A DNA stretch of 64,000 nt from Franconibacter helveticus LMG 23732 (lineage in GTDB: Bacteria; Pseudomonadota; Gammaproteobacteria; Enterobacterales; Enterobacteriaceae). The notes under the pieces were generated by a model. That model was given only the letters and a program-made list of their open reading frames with translations, did no database searches and was not told the origin of the DNA. The stretch lies in the NCBI RefSeq assembly GCF_000463115.2, contig NZ_AWFX01000045.1:62001-126000 (forward strand), read 5' to 3'. Position 1 is the stretch's first letter, and every line of letters starts with the position of its first letter. This document shows, in pieces, positions 27,160 to 37,560 of this stretch. The position numbers were made by a program, and so were the translations under genes.

Positions 27160-27214
27160 AATGCGTCTCCGGGTTGATTTGTCTTGTCGAAGTATCCGCC
27201 CGGCGATACTATCA

Positions 27215-27230
27215 CTCCAATTGATTGGAG
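27215..27230. promoter_or_regulatory. Perfect palindrome between the hydrolase and LysR genes
   Basis: ctccaat-tg-attggag is a perfect 7-2-7 inverted repeat in the 76-base divergent spacer. Its right arm includes the ribosome site of the LysR gene. It is the obvious candidate operator for the regulator, allowing self-repression and control of the hydrolase gene. Confidence 0.6.
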
Positions 27231-27235
27231 AGATT

Positions 27236-28150
27236 ATGACTATCAAAGAAAATGATTTTCGTAAAATCGACCTGAACTTGCTTATCGCCTTTGCGGTGCT
27301 GTTTCGCGAACAAAGCGTGTCGCTGGCGGCGGATAAACTGCATCTCGGCCAGCCAGCGGTAAGCGGCGCGCTGTCGCGGCTCAGGGAGATGTTCGACGAC
27401 CCGCTGTTTGTGCGCAGCGGCCACCGCATGCAGCCTACCGCGCGAGCGCAGGCGCTGCATGGCGAGCTAATGCCGTTGCTTGAACAGCTGCAAAGCGCGC
27501 TGTTTCAGCAGGCAGAGTTCCACCCGCAGCAGGCGAACGCCACCGTAACGCTTGGCATGACAGACTGGGTGGAGATGTGGCTGATGCCGCAGCTTATTCC
27601 GGCGCTGCGCGATGCCGCGCCGGGCCTGCGCCTGAACGTGGTGGCGAGCGATCCTTTCACCGACGCGCAGCGCCTGGAAGGGGGCGAGCTCGACATGGCG
27701 ATAAGCGTGGCGCAGGCTTCCGCCCGCTGGCAGGAGCGCGAAGCGCTGACGCAAATGCCGTTCGTCACGCTCTGGCACCCTGAGCAAATCACGCTGAATA
27801 ATCCGCTTTCGCTGGAAAGCTACGCCGCGCAGCCGCACCTGCTGGTAACTTACCGTGAAGCGTCCAGCAGCCAGATAGATACGCTGCTGGCAAAGCAGGG
27901 GCAGCGGCGCACCGTATGCTACACCACGCCCCATTTCGCCGCCCTGCCCGGCCTGCTTCGACAGATGCCCGCCCTTGCCACCGTTCCCGCCGGGTTATCG
28001 GCAAGCTGGCAGCGCAACTGGGGGCTGACGGCGAGCCCGGTGCCGCTGGAAGTGCCGCCAATTGAAGTGGCGATGCTCTGGCATCAGCGGCATAACAGCG
28101 ACCCGGCGCTGATGTGGCTGCGGGAATTTATTCGCCAGCGCTTTGGTTAA
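27236..28150 (+). CDS. LysR-family transcriptional regulator
   Basis: The 304-residue product has an N-terminal winged helix-turn-helix ([55 protein letters not shown], about 8-62) followed by the usual substrate-binding domain (about 90-300). The HTH resembles the NodD/LeuO/YidZ-like subgroup (DLNLL start, SGALSRLRE). The ATG at 27236 is five bases after GGAG. It is divergently paired with the exported hydrolase, the classic LysR target arrangement; the inducer is unknown. Its stop overlaps the end of dusC by four bases. Confidence 0.9.
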   Translation: MTIKENDFRKIDLNLLIAFAVLFREQSVSLAADKLHLGQPAVSGALSRLREMFDDPLFVRSGHRMQPTARAQALHGELMPLLEQLQSALFQQAEFHPQQANATVTLGMTDWVEMWLMPQLIPALRDAAPGLRLNVVASDPFTDAQRLEGGELDMAISVAQASARWQEREALTQMPFVTLWHPEQITLNNPLSLESYAAQPHLLVTYREASSSQIDTLLAKQGQRRTVCYTTPHFAALPGLLRQMPALATVPAGLSASWQRNWGLTASPVPLEVPPIEVAMLWHQRHNSDPALMWLREFIRQRFG

Positions 28151-29079
28151 TGGCGGTTGATGGCTTCGGCTATCGCCGCTGAGGTGGTTAAGGTGCGAAT
28201 TTCGCGAAACAGCTCTGTCGCTTCGCTGTATTCCTGACGCAAATAGCCGAGCCACTGCTTGATGCGCGCTACGTGATACATGCCGGTGTCACCCTGCTTT
28301 TCCAGCCGGGTATATTTTTGCAGCAGCCGCACGACTTCGGGCCAGGCCATACGCGGCTCGTTATATTTAATCACCCGGCTCAGGTTGGGCACATTCAGCG
28401 CGCCGCGGCCTATCATCACCGCATCGCAGCCGGTGGCCTGCATGCACGCCCGGGCGCTCTGCCAGTCCCAGATTTCCCCGTTGGCGATAACCGGAATGGC
28501 GAGCCGCTCGCGAATTTCGCCAATGGCCTGCCAGTTAATGCGCTCGGCCCGGTAGCCATCTTCTTTGGTGCGGCCATGCACCACCAGCTCCGTCGCGCCT
28601 GCCTGCTGCACGGCGTCGGCGATTTCGAAACGCCGCTCGCCGCTGTCCCAGCCAAGCCGCACTTTTACCGTCACCGGCAGATGCGAAGGCACCGCCTCGC
28701 GCATCGCCTTCGCGCCGCGGTAAATCAGTTCCGGATCTTTAAGCAGCGTCGCCCCGCCGCCGCTGCCGTTGACAAGCTTTGACGGACAGCCGCAGTTTAA
28801 ATCAACGCCCCAGGAGCCAAGCTCTACCGCCCGCGCCGCATTTTCACCAAGCCACTGCGGATGCTGCCCAAGCAATTGCACGCGAACCCGCGTGCCGGAA
28901 GGCGTGCGGCTCTGGTGATGCAGCTCCGGGCAGAGCCTGTAGAAGGATTTCACCGGCAGCAGCTGGTCCACCACGCGTAAAAATTCAGTGATGCAAAGAT
29001 CGTAATCATTCACTTCTGTCAGGAGTTCGCGCACAAGCGAATCGAGCACTCCTTCCATCGGCGCCAGTAAAACGCGCAT
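28147..29079 (-). CDS. dusC: tRNA-dihydrouridine(16) synthase
   Basis: An FMN flavoenzyme that reduces U16 in the D-loop of certain tRNAs. The 310-residue product (315 in E. coli) starts [20 protein letters not shown] and has the catalytic Cys98 in [11 protein letters not shown]/tRNA-binding blocks include [29 protein letters not shown] and MIGRGAL. The C-terminal helical domain docks tRNA. A terminator-like hairpin stands 22 bases before its start. Confidence 0.96.
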   Translation of the reverse strand: MRVLLAPMEGVLDSLVRELLTEVNDYDLCITEFLRVVDQLLPVKSFYRLCPELHHQSRTPSGTRVRVQLLGQHPQWLGENAARAVELGSWGVDLNCGCPSKLVNGSGGGATLLKDPELIYRGAKAMREAVPSHLPVTVKVRLGWDSGERRFEIADAVQQAGATELVVHGRTKEDGYRAERINWQAIGEIRERLAIPVIANGEIWDWQSARACMQATGCDAVMIGRGALNVPNLSRVIKYNEPRMAWPEVVRLLQKYTRLEKQGDTGMYHVARIKQWLGYLRQEYSEATELFREIRTLTTSAAIAEAINRH

Positions 29080-29093
29080 ATCGTTACCCGTGA

Positions 29094-29119
29094 GAAAAAG
29101 AGGCGCTATGGTAGCGCCT
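29094..29119 (-). promoter_or_regulatory. Terminator-like hairpin ahead of dusC
   Basis: aggcgcta / tagcgcct (29101-29108 and 29112-29119) is a perfect 8-bp stem with a 3-base loop. On the minus strand it is followed by CTTTTT and then the dusC start 15 bases further on. It looks like an intrinsic terminator placed inside the dusC leader, so it may attenuate dusC or end a short upstream RNA. It has the wrong orientation to serve yohJ. Confidence 0.6.
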
Positions 29120-29249
29120 GCGGCGGCTGGCTGAAAGAGGCCTCAGGCGCCGCTTACGGTTATTTAGCAGAGATAAGCCGCGTCGCGGTTGCGCGCTACG
29201 TTCCACAACTGTGCCTTGCAGGAATATCAGGTATGCTGACAATTCATGG

Positions 29250-29287
29250 TGTGATCGGTAGCACAGTTTACGCTTTAATTGTATGAT
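29250..29287 (+). promoter_or_regulatory. CRP-like site and -10 box of yohJK
   Basis: TGTGA-tcggta-GCACA (29250-29265) differs from the CRP consensus by one base, and TATGAT at 29282-29287 is a good -10 box 27 bases before the yohJ start. A convincing -35 is missing, which fits CRP-dependent activation. Confidence 0.55.
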
Positions 29288-29314
29288 GAATGCATTCCGC
29301 AAAGGGTGACTTTC

Positions 29315-29710
29315 ATGAGTATTACGCTGACGACTCTCTGGCAATTCATACGCGCTTTTCTGTTAATTTACGCCTGCTTATATGCGGGCATCGCCATCGC
29401 CGCTTTACTGCCGATCACCATTCCCGGCAGCATTATCGGCATGCTCATTCTCTTCTTACTGCTTTCGTTGCAAATCCTCCCGGCAAAGTGGGTTAAGCCG
29501 GGTTGCCACGTGCTGATTCGCTATATGGCGCTGCTTTTCGTGCCGGTGGGTATCGGCGTGATGCAGTATGTCGACGTGCTTCGCGCGCAGTTCGGCCCGG
29601 TGGTGGTCTCCTGCTTTATCAGCACGCTGCTGGTGTTTCTGGTGGTGAGCTGGAGTTCGCACCTGGTACATGGCGAGCGCAAAGTGGTCGGTCAGAAGGA
29701 GAAAAAGTGA
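29315..29710 (+). CDS. yohJ: CidA/LrgA-family membrane protein YohJ
   Basis: The 131-residue inner membrane protein has four predicted membrane segments, with the family blocks [19 protein letters not shown] and [19 protein letters not shown]. LrgA/CidA proteins form a holin-like pair with LrgB/CidB; the E. coli YohJK pair has been reported to influence export of 3-hydroxypropionate. The frame is open to 29279, but the ATG at 29315 matches E. coli YohJ and follows AAAGGGTG. Its stop overlaps the yohK start as TGATG, so the two are coupled. Confidence 0.94.
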   Translation: MSITLTTLWQFIRAFLLIYACLYAGIAIAALLPITIPGSIIGMLILFLLLSLQILPAKWVKPGCHVLIRYMALLFVPVGIGVMQYVDVLRAQFGPVVVSCFISTLLVFLVVSWSSHLVHGERKVVGQKEKK

Positions 29711-30405
29711 TGCTTGAGAATATCTGGTGGTCGCTGCCGCTGACGCTGGCGGTTTTCTTCGGCGCGCGCAAACTGGCGGCGAAGCTGAAATCGCCGCTGC
29801 TTAACCCGCTGCTGGTGTCGATGGTCATCATCATTCCTTTTCTGGTGGCGACGGGCATCTCCTATGAGCGCTATTTCGCCGGCAGCAAAATTCTGAACGA
29901 TCTTTTACAGCCCGCCGTGGTGGCGCTGGCGTTTCCGCTTTATGAGCAATTGCACCAAATCCGCGCACGCTGGAAATCCATTATTACTATCTGCTTTATC
30001 GGCAGCATGGTGGCGATGATAACCGGCACTTCCGTCGCGCTGCTGATGGGCGCAAGCCCCGAAATCGCCGCCTCGGTGCTGCCTAAATCGGTTACCACGC
30101 CAATTGCGATGGCGGTAGGCGGCAGCATCGGCGGCATTCCGGCTATCAGCGCCGTGTGCGTGATCTTCGTGGGTATTCTCGGCGCGGTTTTCGGCCATAG
30201 CCTGCTGAACCTGATGCGTATTCGCACTAAAGCGTCCCGGGGTCTTGCAATGGGTACGGCCTCGCACGCTTTAGGCACGGCGCGTTGCGCGGAGCTGGAT
30301 TACCAGGAAGGTGCGTTCAGCTCTCTGGCGCTGGTGATTTGCGGCATTATTACCTCGCTTATCGCGCCGTTTTTATTTCCGCTGATCCTGACGGTTTTCG
30401 GCTAA
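29710..30405 (+). CDS. yohK: CidB/LrgB-family membrane protein YohK
   Basis: Partner of YohJ, 231 residues as in E. coli, with about seven membrane segments. Highly conserved LrgB motifs are LLQPAVVALAFPLYEQ, LPKSVTTPIAMAVGGSIGGIP and TASHALGTARC. The ATG at 29710 is preceded in frame by a GTG at 29707; the ATG matches the family. It is the second gene of the yohJK operon, followed by the cdd control region. Confidence 0.95.
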   Translation: MLENIWWSLPLTLAVFFGARKLAAKLKSPLLNPLLVSMVIIIPFLVATGISYERYFAGSKILNDLLQPAVVALAFPLYEQLHQIRARWKSIITICFIGSMVAMITGTSVALLMGASPEIAASVLPKSVTTPIAMAVGGSIGGIPAISAVCVIFVGILGAVFGHSLLNLMRIRTKASRGLAMGTASHALGTARCAELDYQEGAFSSLALVICGIITSLIAPFLFPLILTVFG

Positions 30406-30409
30406 AAGT

Positions 30410-30475
30410 TGCGATACGTCGCGCAATTTCTTTTGAAATTTCATTTGTTGCATAGGCAGTGAGACGAAAATCACA
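30410..30475 (+). promoter_or_regulatory. cdd promoter region: two CRP sites and CytR site
   Basis: TGCGA-tacgtc-GCGCA (30410-30425) and TGAGA-cgaaaa-TCACA (30460-30475) are the CRP2 and CRP1 positions known for E. coli cdd. Between them GTTGCAT (30447-30453) matches a CytR half-site. This is the usual CytR-CRP antagonism of nucleoside genes. A possible -10 (taaact) lies at 30497-30502. Confidence 0.8.
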
Positions 30476-30535
30476 TATAAAGCCCATCGAGGCCCGTAAA
30501 CTACGGTTCCAGTAAACTGATAAGAGGCTTAGCCC

Positions 30536-31420
30536 ATGCATTCACGTTTTGAATCTGCTTTTGCACAGCTTCCCGCCGCGTTGCAGGATGTCCTGGCGCC
30601 GTGGCTTAATGATGACCACTTCCCGGCCATGCTGAGCGCAAGTCAGGTTGAAGCGGTAAAACGCCACAGCGGGCTGGACGACGAAGCGCTGGCTTTCGCG
30701 CTGTTGCCGCTGGCGGCCGCCTGCGCGCAAACGGATATCTCCCATTTTAATGTCGGCGCCATTGCGCGCGGGCTGAGCGGCGCGCTCTATTTCGGCGCCA
30801 ATATGGAATTTACCGGCGTGGCGATGCAGCAAACCGTGCATGCAGAGCAAAGCGCCATCACTCACGCCTGGATGCGCGGCGAAAAAGGCCTGAGCGCCAT
30901 TACCGTGAACTACACGCCCTGCGGCCATTGCCGCCAGTTTATGAACGAGCTGAACAGCGGCCTGACCCTGCGTATTAACCTGCCAGGACGCGCCCCTTCG
31001 AAGCTTGGCGATTATTTGCCAGACGCCTTCGGCCCGCGCGATCTGGACATCAAAACATTGATTTTCGATGCAGAGGATCATGCTTTCGCCTTAAAAGGCG
31101 AAGCGTTCGCCGACGCGGCCATTAAAGCGGCCAGCCGCAGCCACGCGCCTTACAGCCAGTCGCCTTCCGGTATCGCGCTGCAAACCGCTGACGGCCAGAT
31201 CTTTACCGGCAGCTATGCGGAAAACGCCGCGTTTAACCCTTCTCTTCCCCCTTTGCAGGCGGCGCTCAATCTGCTGAGCCTGAACGGCTACGGCTGGCGC
31301 GATATTCAGCGGGCCGCGCTTGCGGAAAAAACCCAGGCGAATATCGTTCAGTGGGATGCCACCGTAGCTACGCTACGCGCTGTTGGCTGCCATGCGGTGG
31401 AACGCATAGCGCTCGATTAA
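30536..31420 (+). CDS. cdd: Cytidine deaminase
   Basis: Converts cytidine and deoxycytidine to uridine and deoxyuridine. The 294-residue product equals E. coli Cdd, the long two-domain dimeric type. The N-terminal catalytic domain has the zinc ligands His102 (VHAEQS, with catalytic Glu104), Cys129 and Cys132 (PCGHC). The C-terminal domain (about 185-294) is the inactive repeat. Expression is controlled through CRP and CytR upstream. Confidence 0.97.
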   Translation: MHSRFESAFAQLPAALQDVLAPWLNDDHFPAMLSASQVEAVKRHSGLDDEALAFALLPLAAACAQTDISHFNVGAIARGLSGALYFGANMEFTGVAMQQTVHAEQSAITHAWMRGEKGLSAITVNYTPCGHCRQFMNELNSGLTLRINLPGRAPSKLGDYLPDAFGPRDLDIKTLIFDAEDHAFALKGEAFADAAIKAASRSHAPYSQSPSGIALQTADGQIFTGSYAENAAFNPSLPPLQAALNLLSLNGYGWRDIQRAALAEKTQANIVQWDATVATLRAVGCHAVERIALD

Positions 31421-31428
31421 TCAAAGCC

Positions 31429-31449
31429 CTGCGGATGAACTGTCCGCAG
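31429..31449 (+). terminator. Hairpin after cdd
   Basis: ctgcgga / tccgcag, a perfect 7-bp stem with a 7-base loop, lies nine bases after the cdd stop. Its tail (tggtgaaattt) is only weakly T-rich, so termination is possible but unproven. Confidence 0.45.
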
Positions 31450-31545
31450 TGGTGAAATTTCCTTCAACCGATTCGCTGTTTCTTGCTCTTGCCCCACGGG
31501 TAAAGTAGCCTTGGATGACATTTCACCCCTGCTCCGAGTGCCTGA

Positions 31546-32259
<714 letters not shown>

Positions 32260-32483
32260 CGCCGGGTTTTTCGTGTCCGGGCAAAGTAAAAGATGAGGTT
32301 GCCCGTAAACGCGCCCGCAGCGCAACGCCTTCGGTTGTTGGCTTTCTCTTCAGAGGAGGAGAAAAAAGGCTCTGGCCGGTTACGCTGCGGCGTTTATCAG
32401 GAAGGTTATTTATCGCCGCCCGCAATGCATGCAAAAACAAAAGACAGCCCTGTTTACCTGCCCTGCCCTGCCCTGGCGTTACC

Positions 32484-32517
32484 CATAAAAAAGCCCCCGT
32501 CTCCGGAGGCTTTTTCA
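32484..32517 (-). terminator. mglC terminator
   Basis: An A run, gcccccg / cggaggc with one mismatch, then ttttt; on the minus strand the stem is followed by TTTTTT just after the mglC stop. The rest of the 270-base sanA-mglC spacer holds no recognisable gene. Confidence 0.8.
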
Positions 32518-32529
32518 CAGGGTGAGCTA

Positions 32530-33540
32530 TTACTTCTTACGCGCGTATTTCAGTGAGTCCAGCGCAACTGCGAAGATAATAATGGCGCCCTTGATGATGT
32601 ACTGCCAGTAAGGGTTCACGCCGATATAGGTCAGGCCGTAGTTGATAACGGTGAAGATGATCACACCGGTTACCACGCCGAGCACCGTGCCCACGCCGCC
32701 GCTGAAAGAGACCCCGCCCACTACGCAGGCTGCGATAGCGTCAAGTTCATACATAAAGCCCAGGTTGTTGGTTGCAGAACCGATACGGCCCGCTTCCAGC
32801 AGCCCGCCGAAGGCGTAGAACACGCCAGAGAGCGCATAAATCATCAGCAGGTTCAGCGCGACGTTCACACCAGAGACCTTTGCTGCTTCAGGGTTGCCGC
32901 CGATGGCGAAGATGTTTTTGCCAAAGCGAGTTTTATTCCACAGGATCCAGACGAACGCTACCGCGATTAACGCATAGAAGGTGATATAGGAGAGCCTGAA
33001 GCTGCCTATGGCAAGAAACCCTTGCGTAAAGGTCGAGAAGCCGCTGTCGAAGCCGGAAATCGGCGACGCGCCCACGAAGTCGTAATACAGGGAGTTAATA
33101 CCGTAAACGATAATCATGGTGCCGAGGGTGGTAATAAACGGCGTTACGTTCAGGTAAGCGATAACAATGCCGTTAATCAGGCCGATAATGGCGCCGATGG
33201 CGCAGACGATAAGAATCACCACCGGAATCGGCATGGTCGCCATTTCCGGGAAGACTTTGTTGGCGTTTTCCATAGACTGCAAAAGCGTTGCCGCGACTAC
33301 CGCCGCCAGGCCAACCTGGCGCCCCGCAGAAAGGTCGGTCCCCTGCGTCACAATAAGCCCCGCCACGCCGAGCGCGATGATAATACGCACTGAAGACTGG
33401 GTCAGAATGTTACTTAAGTTAAGCAGGCTTAAAAAAGTGGGATCCTGGAAAATAATAATGGCCAGCAACACTAAAAGAACGACGTAAATACCGCCTTCTT
33501 TCAGATAAGTGAGAAAACTCTTCTTATTTAACGCACTCAT
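32530..33540 (-). CDS. mglC: Galactose/methyl galactoside ABC permease MglC
   Basis: Membrane component of the high-affinity Mgl transporter. The 336 residues match E. coli MglC. It has about ten membrane segments of the RbsC/BPD_transp_2 type, with LIVTQGTDLSAGRQVGLAA, a conserved region of sugar permeases, and AIGGNPEAAKVSGVNV, the cytoplasmic loop that contacts MglA. It is the last gene of mglBAC, 15 bases after mglA. Confidence 0.96.
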   Translation of the reverse strand: MSALNKKSFLTYLKEGGIYVVLLVLLAIIIFQDPTFLSLLNLSNILTQSSVRIIIALGVAGLIVTQGTDLSAGRQVGLAAVVAATLLQSMENANKVFPEMATMPIPVVILIVCAIGAIIGLINGIVIAYLNVTPFITTLGTMIIVYGINSLYYDFVGASPISGFDSGFSTFTQGFLAIGSFRLSYITFYALIAVAFVWILWNKTRFGKNIFAIGGNPEAAKVSGVNVALNLLMIYALSGVFYAFGGLLEAGRIGSATNNLGFMYELDAIAACVVGGVSFSGGVGTVLGVVTGVIIFTVINYGLTYIGVNPYWQYIIKGAIIIFAVALDSLKYARKK

Positions 33541-33555
33541 GAGGAGCCCCTGATA

Positions 33556-35076
33556 TTAAAGGTGCAAAGACGCAAGACGCAAAATTTCATTTTGCGTTGT
33601 CGTTTTGGTGTCAACAATTCCGGAGACGAGGCCATTGCTCATTACCAGAATACGATCGGTTATCCCTAACAGCTCTGGCATTTCGGAGGAGATAATAATG
33701 ATCCCTTTGCCTTTTTTCGCCAGTTCAGCAATAAGCTGATAAATTTCAAATTTCGCGCCTACGTCAATGCCGCGCGTTGGTTCATCGAGCATTAATATTT
33801 CCGGTTGCGTCAGCAGCCAGCGGCCAATAATTACTTTTTGCTGGTTGCCGCCGGAAAGCGAACCAATTTGCGTGCGGTGTCCTGGCGTTTTTACGCGCAT
33901 GGAATCGATAACCCACTGGGTATCGCTTTTCATGCGGGAATTATCCAGCAGACCGATTTTGTTTTTGTAGTTGCGAATATTGGAGATCAGGGAGTTAAAA
34001 CCGATGTCCAGATAAGCGTAAATCCCCGTTGAGCGACGCTCCTCGGTCACCAGCGCAAAGCCGTGATTAATGGCTTCGTTCGCGGTGTGGTTATTAATCT
34101 GTTTGCCGTGCAGGGTAATGGTGCCCGCCGATTTTTCGCGGATGCCAAATAATGTTTCCACAATGTCGGTGCGTCGTGCGCCTACCAGGCCTGCGATGCC
34201 GAGAATTTCTCCTTTATGCAAGTCAAAGGAGACATCGCGGATAGAAGGCTGGCGCAGCGAAGTCAGGTTGCGCACTTCAAGAATCACTTCGCCCGGTTTG
34301 TTCTCTTTATCCGGGAAGCGCTGGTTGAGCGAGCGGCCTACCATCATGGCGATGATCTTATCCATATCCAGCCCTTCCAGCGGCTGGGTGGCGATCCACT
34401 GTCCGTCGCGCAAAATCGTAATTTCGTCGCAGAGCTGGAATATCTCTTCCATTTTATGGGAGATATACACAATGCCGCAGCCGCGCTCTTTCAGCTTGCG
34501 GATAATTTTAAAGAGATGGTTTACCTCTTTTTCCGTCAGCGAAGAGGTCGGCTCATCCATGATGACGATTTTGGCGTCGTAGGAGAACGCTTTGGCGATT
34601 TCAATCATCTGCATCTGTGAAACAGAAAGCGTGCCGACGCGCGCGCGGGGATCGATATCAATATCCAGCTCGTCGAAAATCGCTTTGGTATCACGATACA
34701 TTTTGTCCTGATCGACAAAAACCCCTTTGGTGGGGTAGCGACCAAGCCACATATTGTCCATAACGGAGCGCTGAAGAACCAGGTTTAATTCCTGATGCAC
34801 CATGGAAATACCATTTTCCAGCGCTTCTTTGGCCGAATGAAAATCAATTTCTTTTCCCAGGAAAAGAATGCTGCCGGAATCTTTTTGATAGATCCCAAAA
34901 AGACACTTTAATAACGTTGATTTACCCGCGCCGTTCTCCCCCATTAATGCATGAATGGAGTGAGGACGAACTTTTAAATTAACGTTATCGAGTGCCTTAA
35001 CGCCCGGGAAAGACTTGTTGATATTGGTCATTTCCAACAAGTATTCGCCTGACGACTGCGTAGTATTGCTGACCAT
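33556..35076 (-). CDS. mglA: Galactose/methyl galactoside ABC ATPase MglA
   Basis: Fused double ATPase (506 residues, as in E. coli). The N-terminal half has Walker [10 protein letters not shown], signature [14 protein letters not shown] and Walker [11 protein letters not shown]. The C-terminal half has a degenerate Walker A (GLVGARRTD) but intact [15 protein letters not shown] and [13 protein letters not shown], so only one site is likely fully catalytic, as for RbsA. The ATG at 35076 gives the family start [16 protein letters not shown] strong hairpin separates it from mglB. Confidence 0.97.
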   Translation of the reverse strand: MVSNTTQSSGEYLLEMTNINKSFPGVKALDNVNLKVRPHSIHALMGENGAGKSTLLKCLFGIYQKDSGSILFLGKEIDFHSAKEALENGISMVHQELNLVLQRSVMDNMWLGRYPTKGVFVDQDKMYRDTKAIFDELDIDIDPRARVGTLSVSQMQMIEIAKAFSYDAKIVIMDEPTSSLTEKEVNHLFKIIRKLKERGCGIVYISHKMEEIFQLCDEITILRDGQWIATQPLEGLDMDKIIAMMVGRSLNQRFPDKENKPGEVILEVRNLTSLRQPSIRDVSFDLHKGEILGIAGLVGARRTDIVETLFGIREKSAGTITLHGKQINNHTANEAINHGFALVTEERRSTGIYAYLDIGFNSLISNIRNYKNKIGLLDNSRMKSDTQWVIDSMRVKTPGHRTQIGSLSGGNQQKVIIGRWLLTQPEILMLDEPTRGIDVGAKFEIYQLIAELAKKGKGIIIISSEMPELLGITDRILVMSNGLVSGIVDTKTTTQNEILRLASLHL

Positions 35077-35121
35077 AATTATACCTGGCTGCGAGAGTGT
35101 TGGCTTTGCATGGCACGGTTT

Positions 35122-35147
35122 AAAAGGGGCGCCTGCGCGCCCCAAAA
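35122..35147 (-). terminator. mglB-mglA intercistronic hairpin
   Basis: ggggcgc / gcgcccc (35126-35132 and 35137-35143), a perfect 7-bp stem with ctgc loop, is followed by TTTT on the minus strand. It lies 20 bases after the mglB stop. It probably ends most transcripts after mglB or protects its 3' end, giving the excess of binding protein over MglA and MglC. Confidence 0.8.
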
Positions 35148-35162
35148 AAGTATTACTTAATC

Positions 35163-36158
35163 TTATTTGCTGGAGAACTGCGCCAGATTGTCTTTATCAA
35201 CGCCGACGTAAGGAATACGTACGACTTTGTTTTCAATTTTCCAGTTGGTGCCGTCAGCAGCGCCTTTGCCCTGCGCCAGGTTTTTCGCCAGATCGAAAGT
35301 CGCTTTCGCCTGGTTGTTGGCGTCGTTCAGCACGGTGCCGGCCATCGCGCCGGATTTCACCAGCGCCAGCGCTTCCGGCAGGGCGTCAACGCCGAAGACC
35401 GGGACGGAAGATTTGTTGTGCGCTTTCAGCGCTTCTACCGCGCCCATCGCCATTGCGTCGTTGTTAGCAATCACGACTTCAATTTTGTTCGCGTTCGGGC
35501 CGGAGAGCCAGGCGTCCATTTTGTCTTTCGCCTGAGCGGTGTCCCACATAGCGGTATCTAACGCCAGCTGCTGGGTTTTGATGCCTTTATCGTTCAGCTC
35601 TTTGATAACGTAAGTGGTACGCGCTTCGGCATCCGGGTGGCCCGGTTCGCCTTTCAGCAGCACGAACTGGATCTGGCCGTCTTTGTTCAGGTCCCAGTTT
35701 TTGTTAGCGCCCCAGTGCTTGGCGATGAGATCGCCCTGGATAACGCCGGATTCTTTGGAGTCGGTCCCTACATAAAAAGCTTTGTCGTAGCTGTCGAGCG
35801 CTTTGCGTGAAGGTTCTTTGTTATAGAAAACCACCGGCACGTTCTGGCCGCGCGCTTTTTCAATCACGGTGCCTGCCGCAGCCGGGTCAACCAGGTTGAT
35901 GGCCAGCGACTTCACGCCTTTAGCCAGCAACACGTCAATCTGGTCATTCTGCTTGGACTGGTCGTTCTGCGAGTCGTTCATCAGCAGTTCAACGTCCGGA
36001 GTGGCTTTTGCTTCTTTTTCAATGGCCTTGCGTACTACGGACATGAAGTTATCGTCATACTTATAAATGGTCACGCCAATACGGTCAGCAGCCTGAGCAG
36101 CGGTGCCAAACAGCATGCAGGACATAACGGCAGACAGAGTAAGGACCTTCTTATTCAT
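35163..36158 (-). CDS. mglB: Periplasmic galactose/glucose-binding protein MglB
   Basis: Binds D-galactose and D-glucose for the Mgl transporter and presents them to the chemoreceptor Trg. The 331-residue precursor has a signal peptide cut at AQA-ADRIGV. Typical sites are YKYDDNFM (ligand Asp/Asn), [17 protein letters not shown] (EF-hand-like calcium loop), [12 protein letters not shown] and [10 protein letters not shown]. The ATG at 36158 begins the signal peptide. It is the first gene of mglBAC. Confidence 0.97.
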   Translation of the reverse strand: MNKKVLTLSAVMSCMLFGTAAQAADRIGVTIYKYDDNFMSVVRKAIEKEAKATPDVELLMNDSQNDQSKQNDQIDVLLAKGVKSLAINLVDPAAAGTVIEKARGQNVPVVFYNKEPSRKALDSYDKAFYVGTDSKESGVIQGDLIAKHWGANKNWDLNKDGQIQFVLLKGEPGHPDAEARTTYVIKELNDKGIKTQQLALDTAMWDTAQAKDKMDAWLSGPNANKIEVVIANNDAMAMGAVEALKAHNKSSVPVFGVDALPEALALVKSGAMAGTVLNDANNQAKATFDLAKNLAQGKGAADGTNWKIENKVVRIPYVGVDKDNLAQFSSK

Positions 36159-36402
36159 GGTATCTCCGGTTTTATGCAGGGTAGTTCTGATGAAAAACGG
36201 GCGGCGGGGTAGTAATGTTAAAAGAGTGTTACTAACCACCGAAGCTCACTTTAAAATTTTCTTCCCTGATCGATAACGCTCCAGCACTGCTTTTTTTGAT
36301 TGTTTTTGGACCGTAAACCATGCTCTTAGCGCAACGCTGCTGTTACATAGTGTTTCAGCCTTTAAAACGCTGACATCATAGACCAGCGTAATGTTAATAT
36401 AC

Positions 36403-36436
36403 TGTGAATTTACTCACAGATTGAAAGCGGTTACAT
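36403..36436 (-). promoter_or_regulatory. mgl operon control region: CRP site and GalS/GalR operator
   Basis: TGTGA-atttac-TCACA (36403-36418) is a perfect CRP core. Beside it, read on the minus strand, 36421-36436 is atgtaaccgctttcaa, close to the gal operator consensus GTGTAANCGNTTNCAC. This is the arrangement of E. coli mglB, where CRP activates and GalS represses. The site lies 245-278 bases upstream of mglB, farther than usual, and 10 bases from the galS stop. Confidence 0.8.
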
Positions 36437-36445
36437 CACGCTCGT

Positions 36446-37471
36446 TTATAAACTAGTGATCGGCCCCACACTTTGCTTCACCGCCACGGAATGGCGACGC
36501 ACCAGGGTCGGCATAAAACAGTGGCTGGCCTGTAAATCCAGCTCTCCTGCGGCGCCAAGCAGCGCCAGTTCTGTCGCGAGCCGCGCCATTGAAACAATGG
36601 GATAGCGCACGGTAGTGAGTTGCGGATCGGTGTAACGGGCGATGGGAATATCATCAAAACCAATAAGTGACAAATGCTGCGGCACCGCAATGCCGTTATC
36701 TTTAAGCGCCGTGAGCGCGCCCGCCGCCATGCTGTCGTTATAGGCAAACACGGCGGTGAGTTGCAGATTGCGGCCTAACAGTTCCACCATCGCCGCCTCG
36801 CCGCCCTGCATATCCGGGCTACCCATGCCGATCCAGCTTTCCGGCGCAGACACCCCCTGCTCCGCCAGCGCCCGCAGCCAGCCTTCTTTACGCTGGTCGT
36901 CATCTTCAATGCGGTGAGCGGAAGCCAGATAGCCGATGCGCTGATGGCCGTTGCTTTGCAGCATGCGGGTTGCCATCATCGCCCCGCTGATGTTATCAAG
37001 CCCTACGCAGCGATGCGCATAGCCCGGCACGATGCGGTTGATAAGCACCATACCGGGAATTTGCTCAAGAAAGCTGGCAAGTTCTTCATCGCAAAGCGCT
37101 TTTGCGTGCACGATTAACGCGCTGCAACGCTGGCGAATCAGCACTTCAATGGCATGACGCTCTTTTTCCGCTTCGTGATAGCTGTTGCCGATGAGCACAT
37201 ATTTATTATGCTGCTGAGCGACCGTATCCACCGCTTTCACCAGCGCGCCGAAAAAGGGGTCGGAAACATCCATGACCACGACGCCGATGGTGTCGCTGAC
37301 CTGCGTGGCCAGCGCCTGGGCATTAGCGTTTGGCCGGTAGCCAAGCTGGCTGACCGCCTGCATAACGTTTTCACGCGTTTCAGGACTCACCAGCGCGCTG
37401 TTATTGAGGACTCGGGAGACGGTAGCGACAGAGACGCCCGCAAGCCTTGCGACGTCACGAATAGTGATCAT
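36446..37471 (-). CDS. galS: Galactose isorepressor GalS
   Basis: LacI-family repressor of mglBAC and itself, induced by galactose or fucose. The 341-residue product (346 in E. coli) has an N-terminal helix-turn-helix ([24 protein letters not shown]) and hinge ([11 protein letters not shown]). The sugar-binding domain contains [16 protein letters not shown] and [22 protein letters not shown]. The last five residues differ from E. coli. The ATG at 37471 gives the family N-terminus, although an in-frame GTG lies three codons upstream. It is transcribed in the same direction as mglBAC and lies just upstream of it. Confidence 0.96.
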   Translation of the reverse strand: MITIRDVARLAGVSVATVSRVLNNSALVSPETRENVMQAVSQLGYRPNANAQALATQVSDTIGVVVMDVSDPFFGALVKAVDTVAQQHNKYVLIGNSYHEAEKERHAIEVLIRQRCSALIVHAKALCDEELASFLEQIPGMVLINRIVPGYAHRCVGLDNISGAMMATRMLQSNGHQRIGYLASAHRIEDDDQRKEGWLRALAEQGVSAPESWIGMGSPDMQGGEAAMVELLGRNLQLTAVFAYNDSMAAGALTALKDNGIAVPQHLSLIGFDDIPIARYTDPQLTTVRYPIVSMARLATELALLGAAGELDLQASHCFMPTLVRRHSVAVKQSVGPITSL

Positions 37472-37560
37472 GGCGATCACCTTTAAGTAATTGGCAGCGA
37501 TTCACGAATACCCCCTGTGTAAGCCTGGGGGCTATTCTCGCAGCGCAAAGCCAGGCGCTA

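Noticed and set aside
32293-32556. 87-codon plus frame between sanA and mglC
   Set aside because: It crosses the mglC terminator and enters mglC antisense; no family likeness and no ribosome site.
33556-35076. Degenerate second Walker A in MglA as a possible defect
   Set aside because: This is normal for fused sugar ABC ATPases of the MglA/RbsA type.
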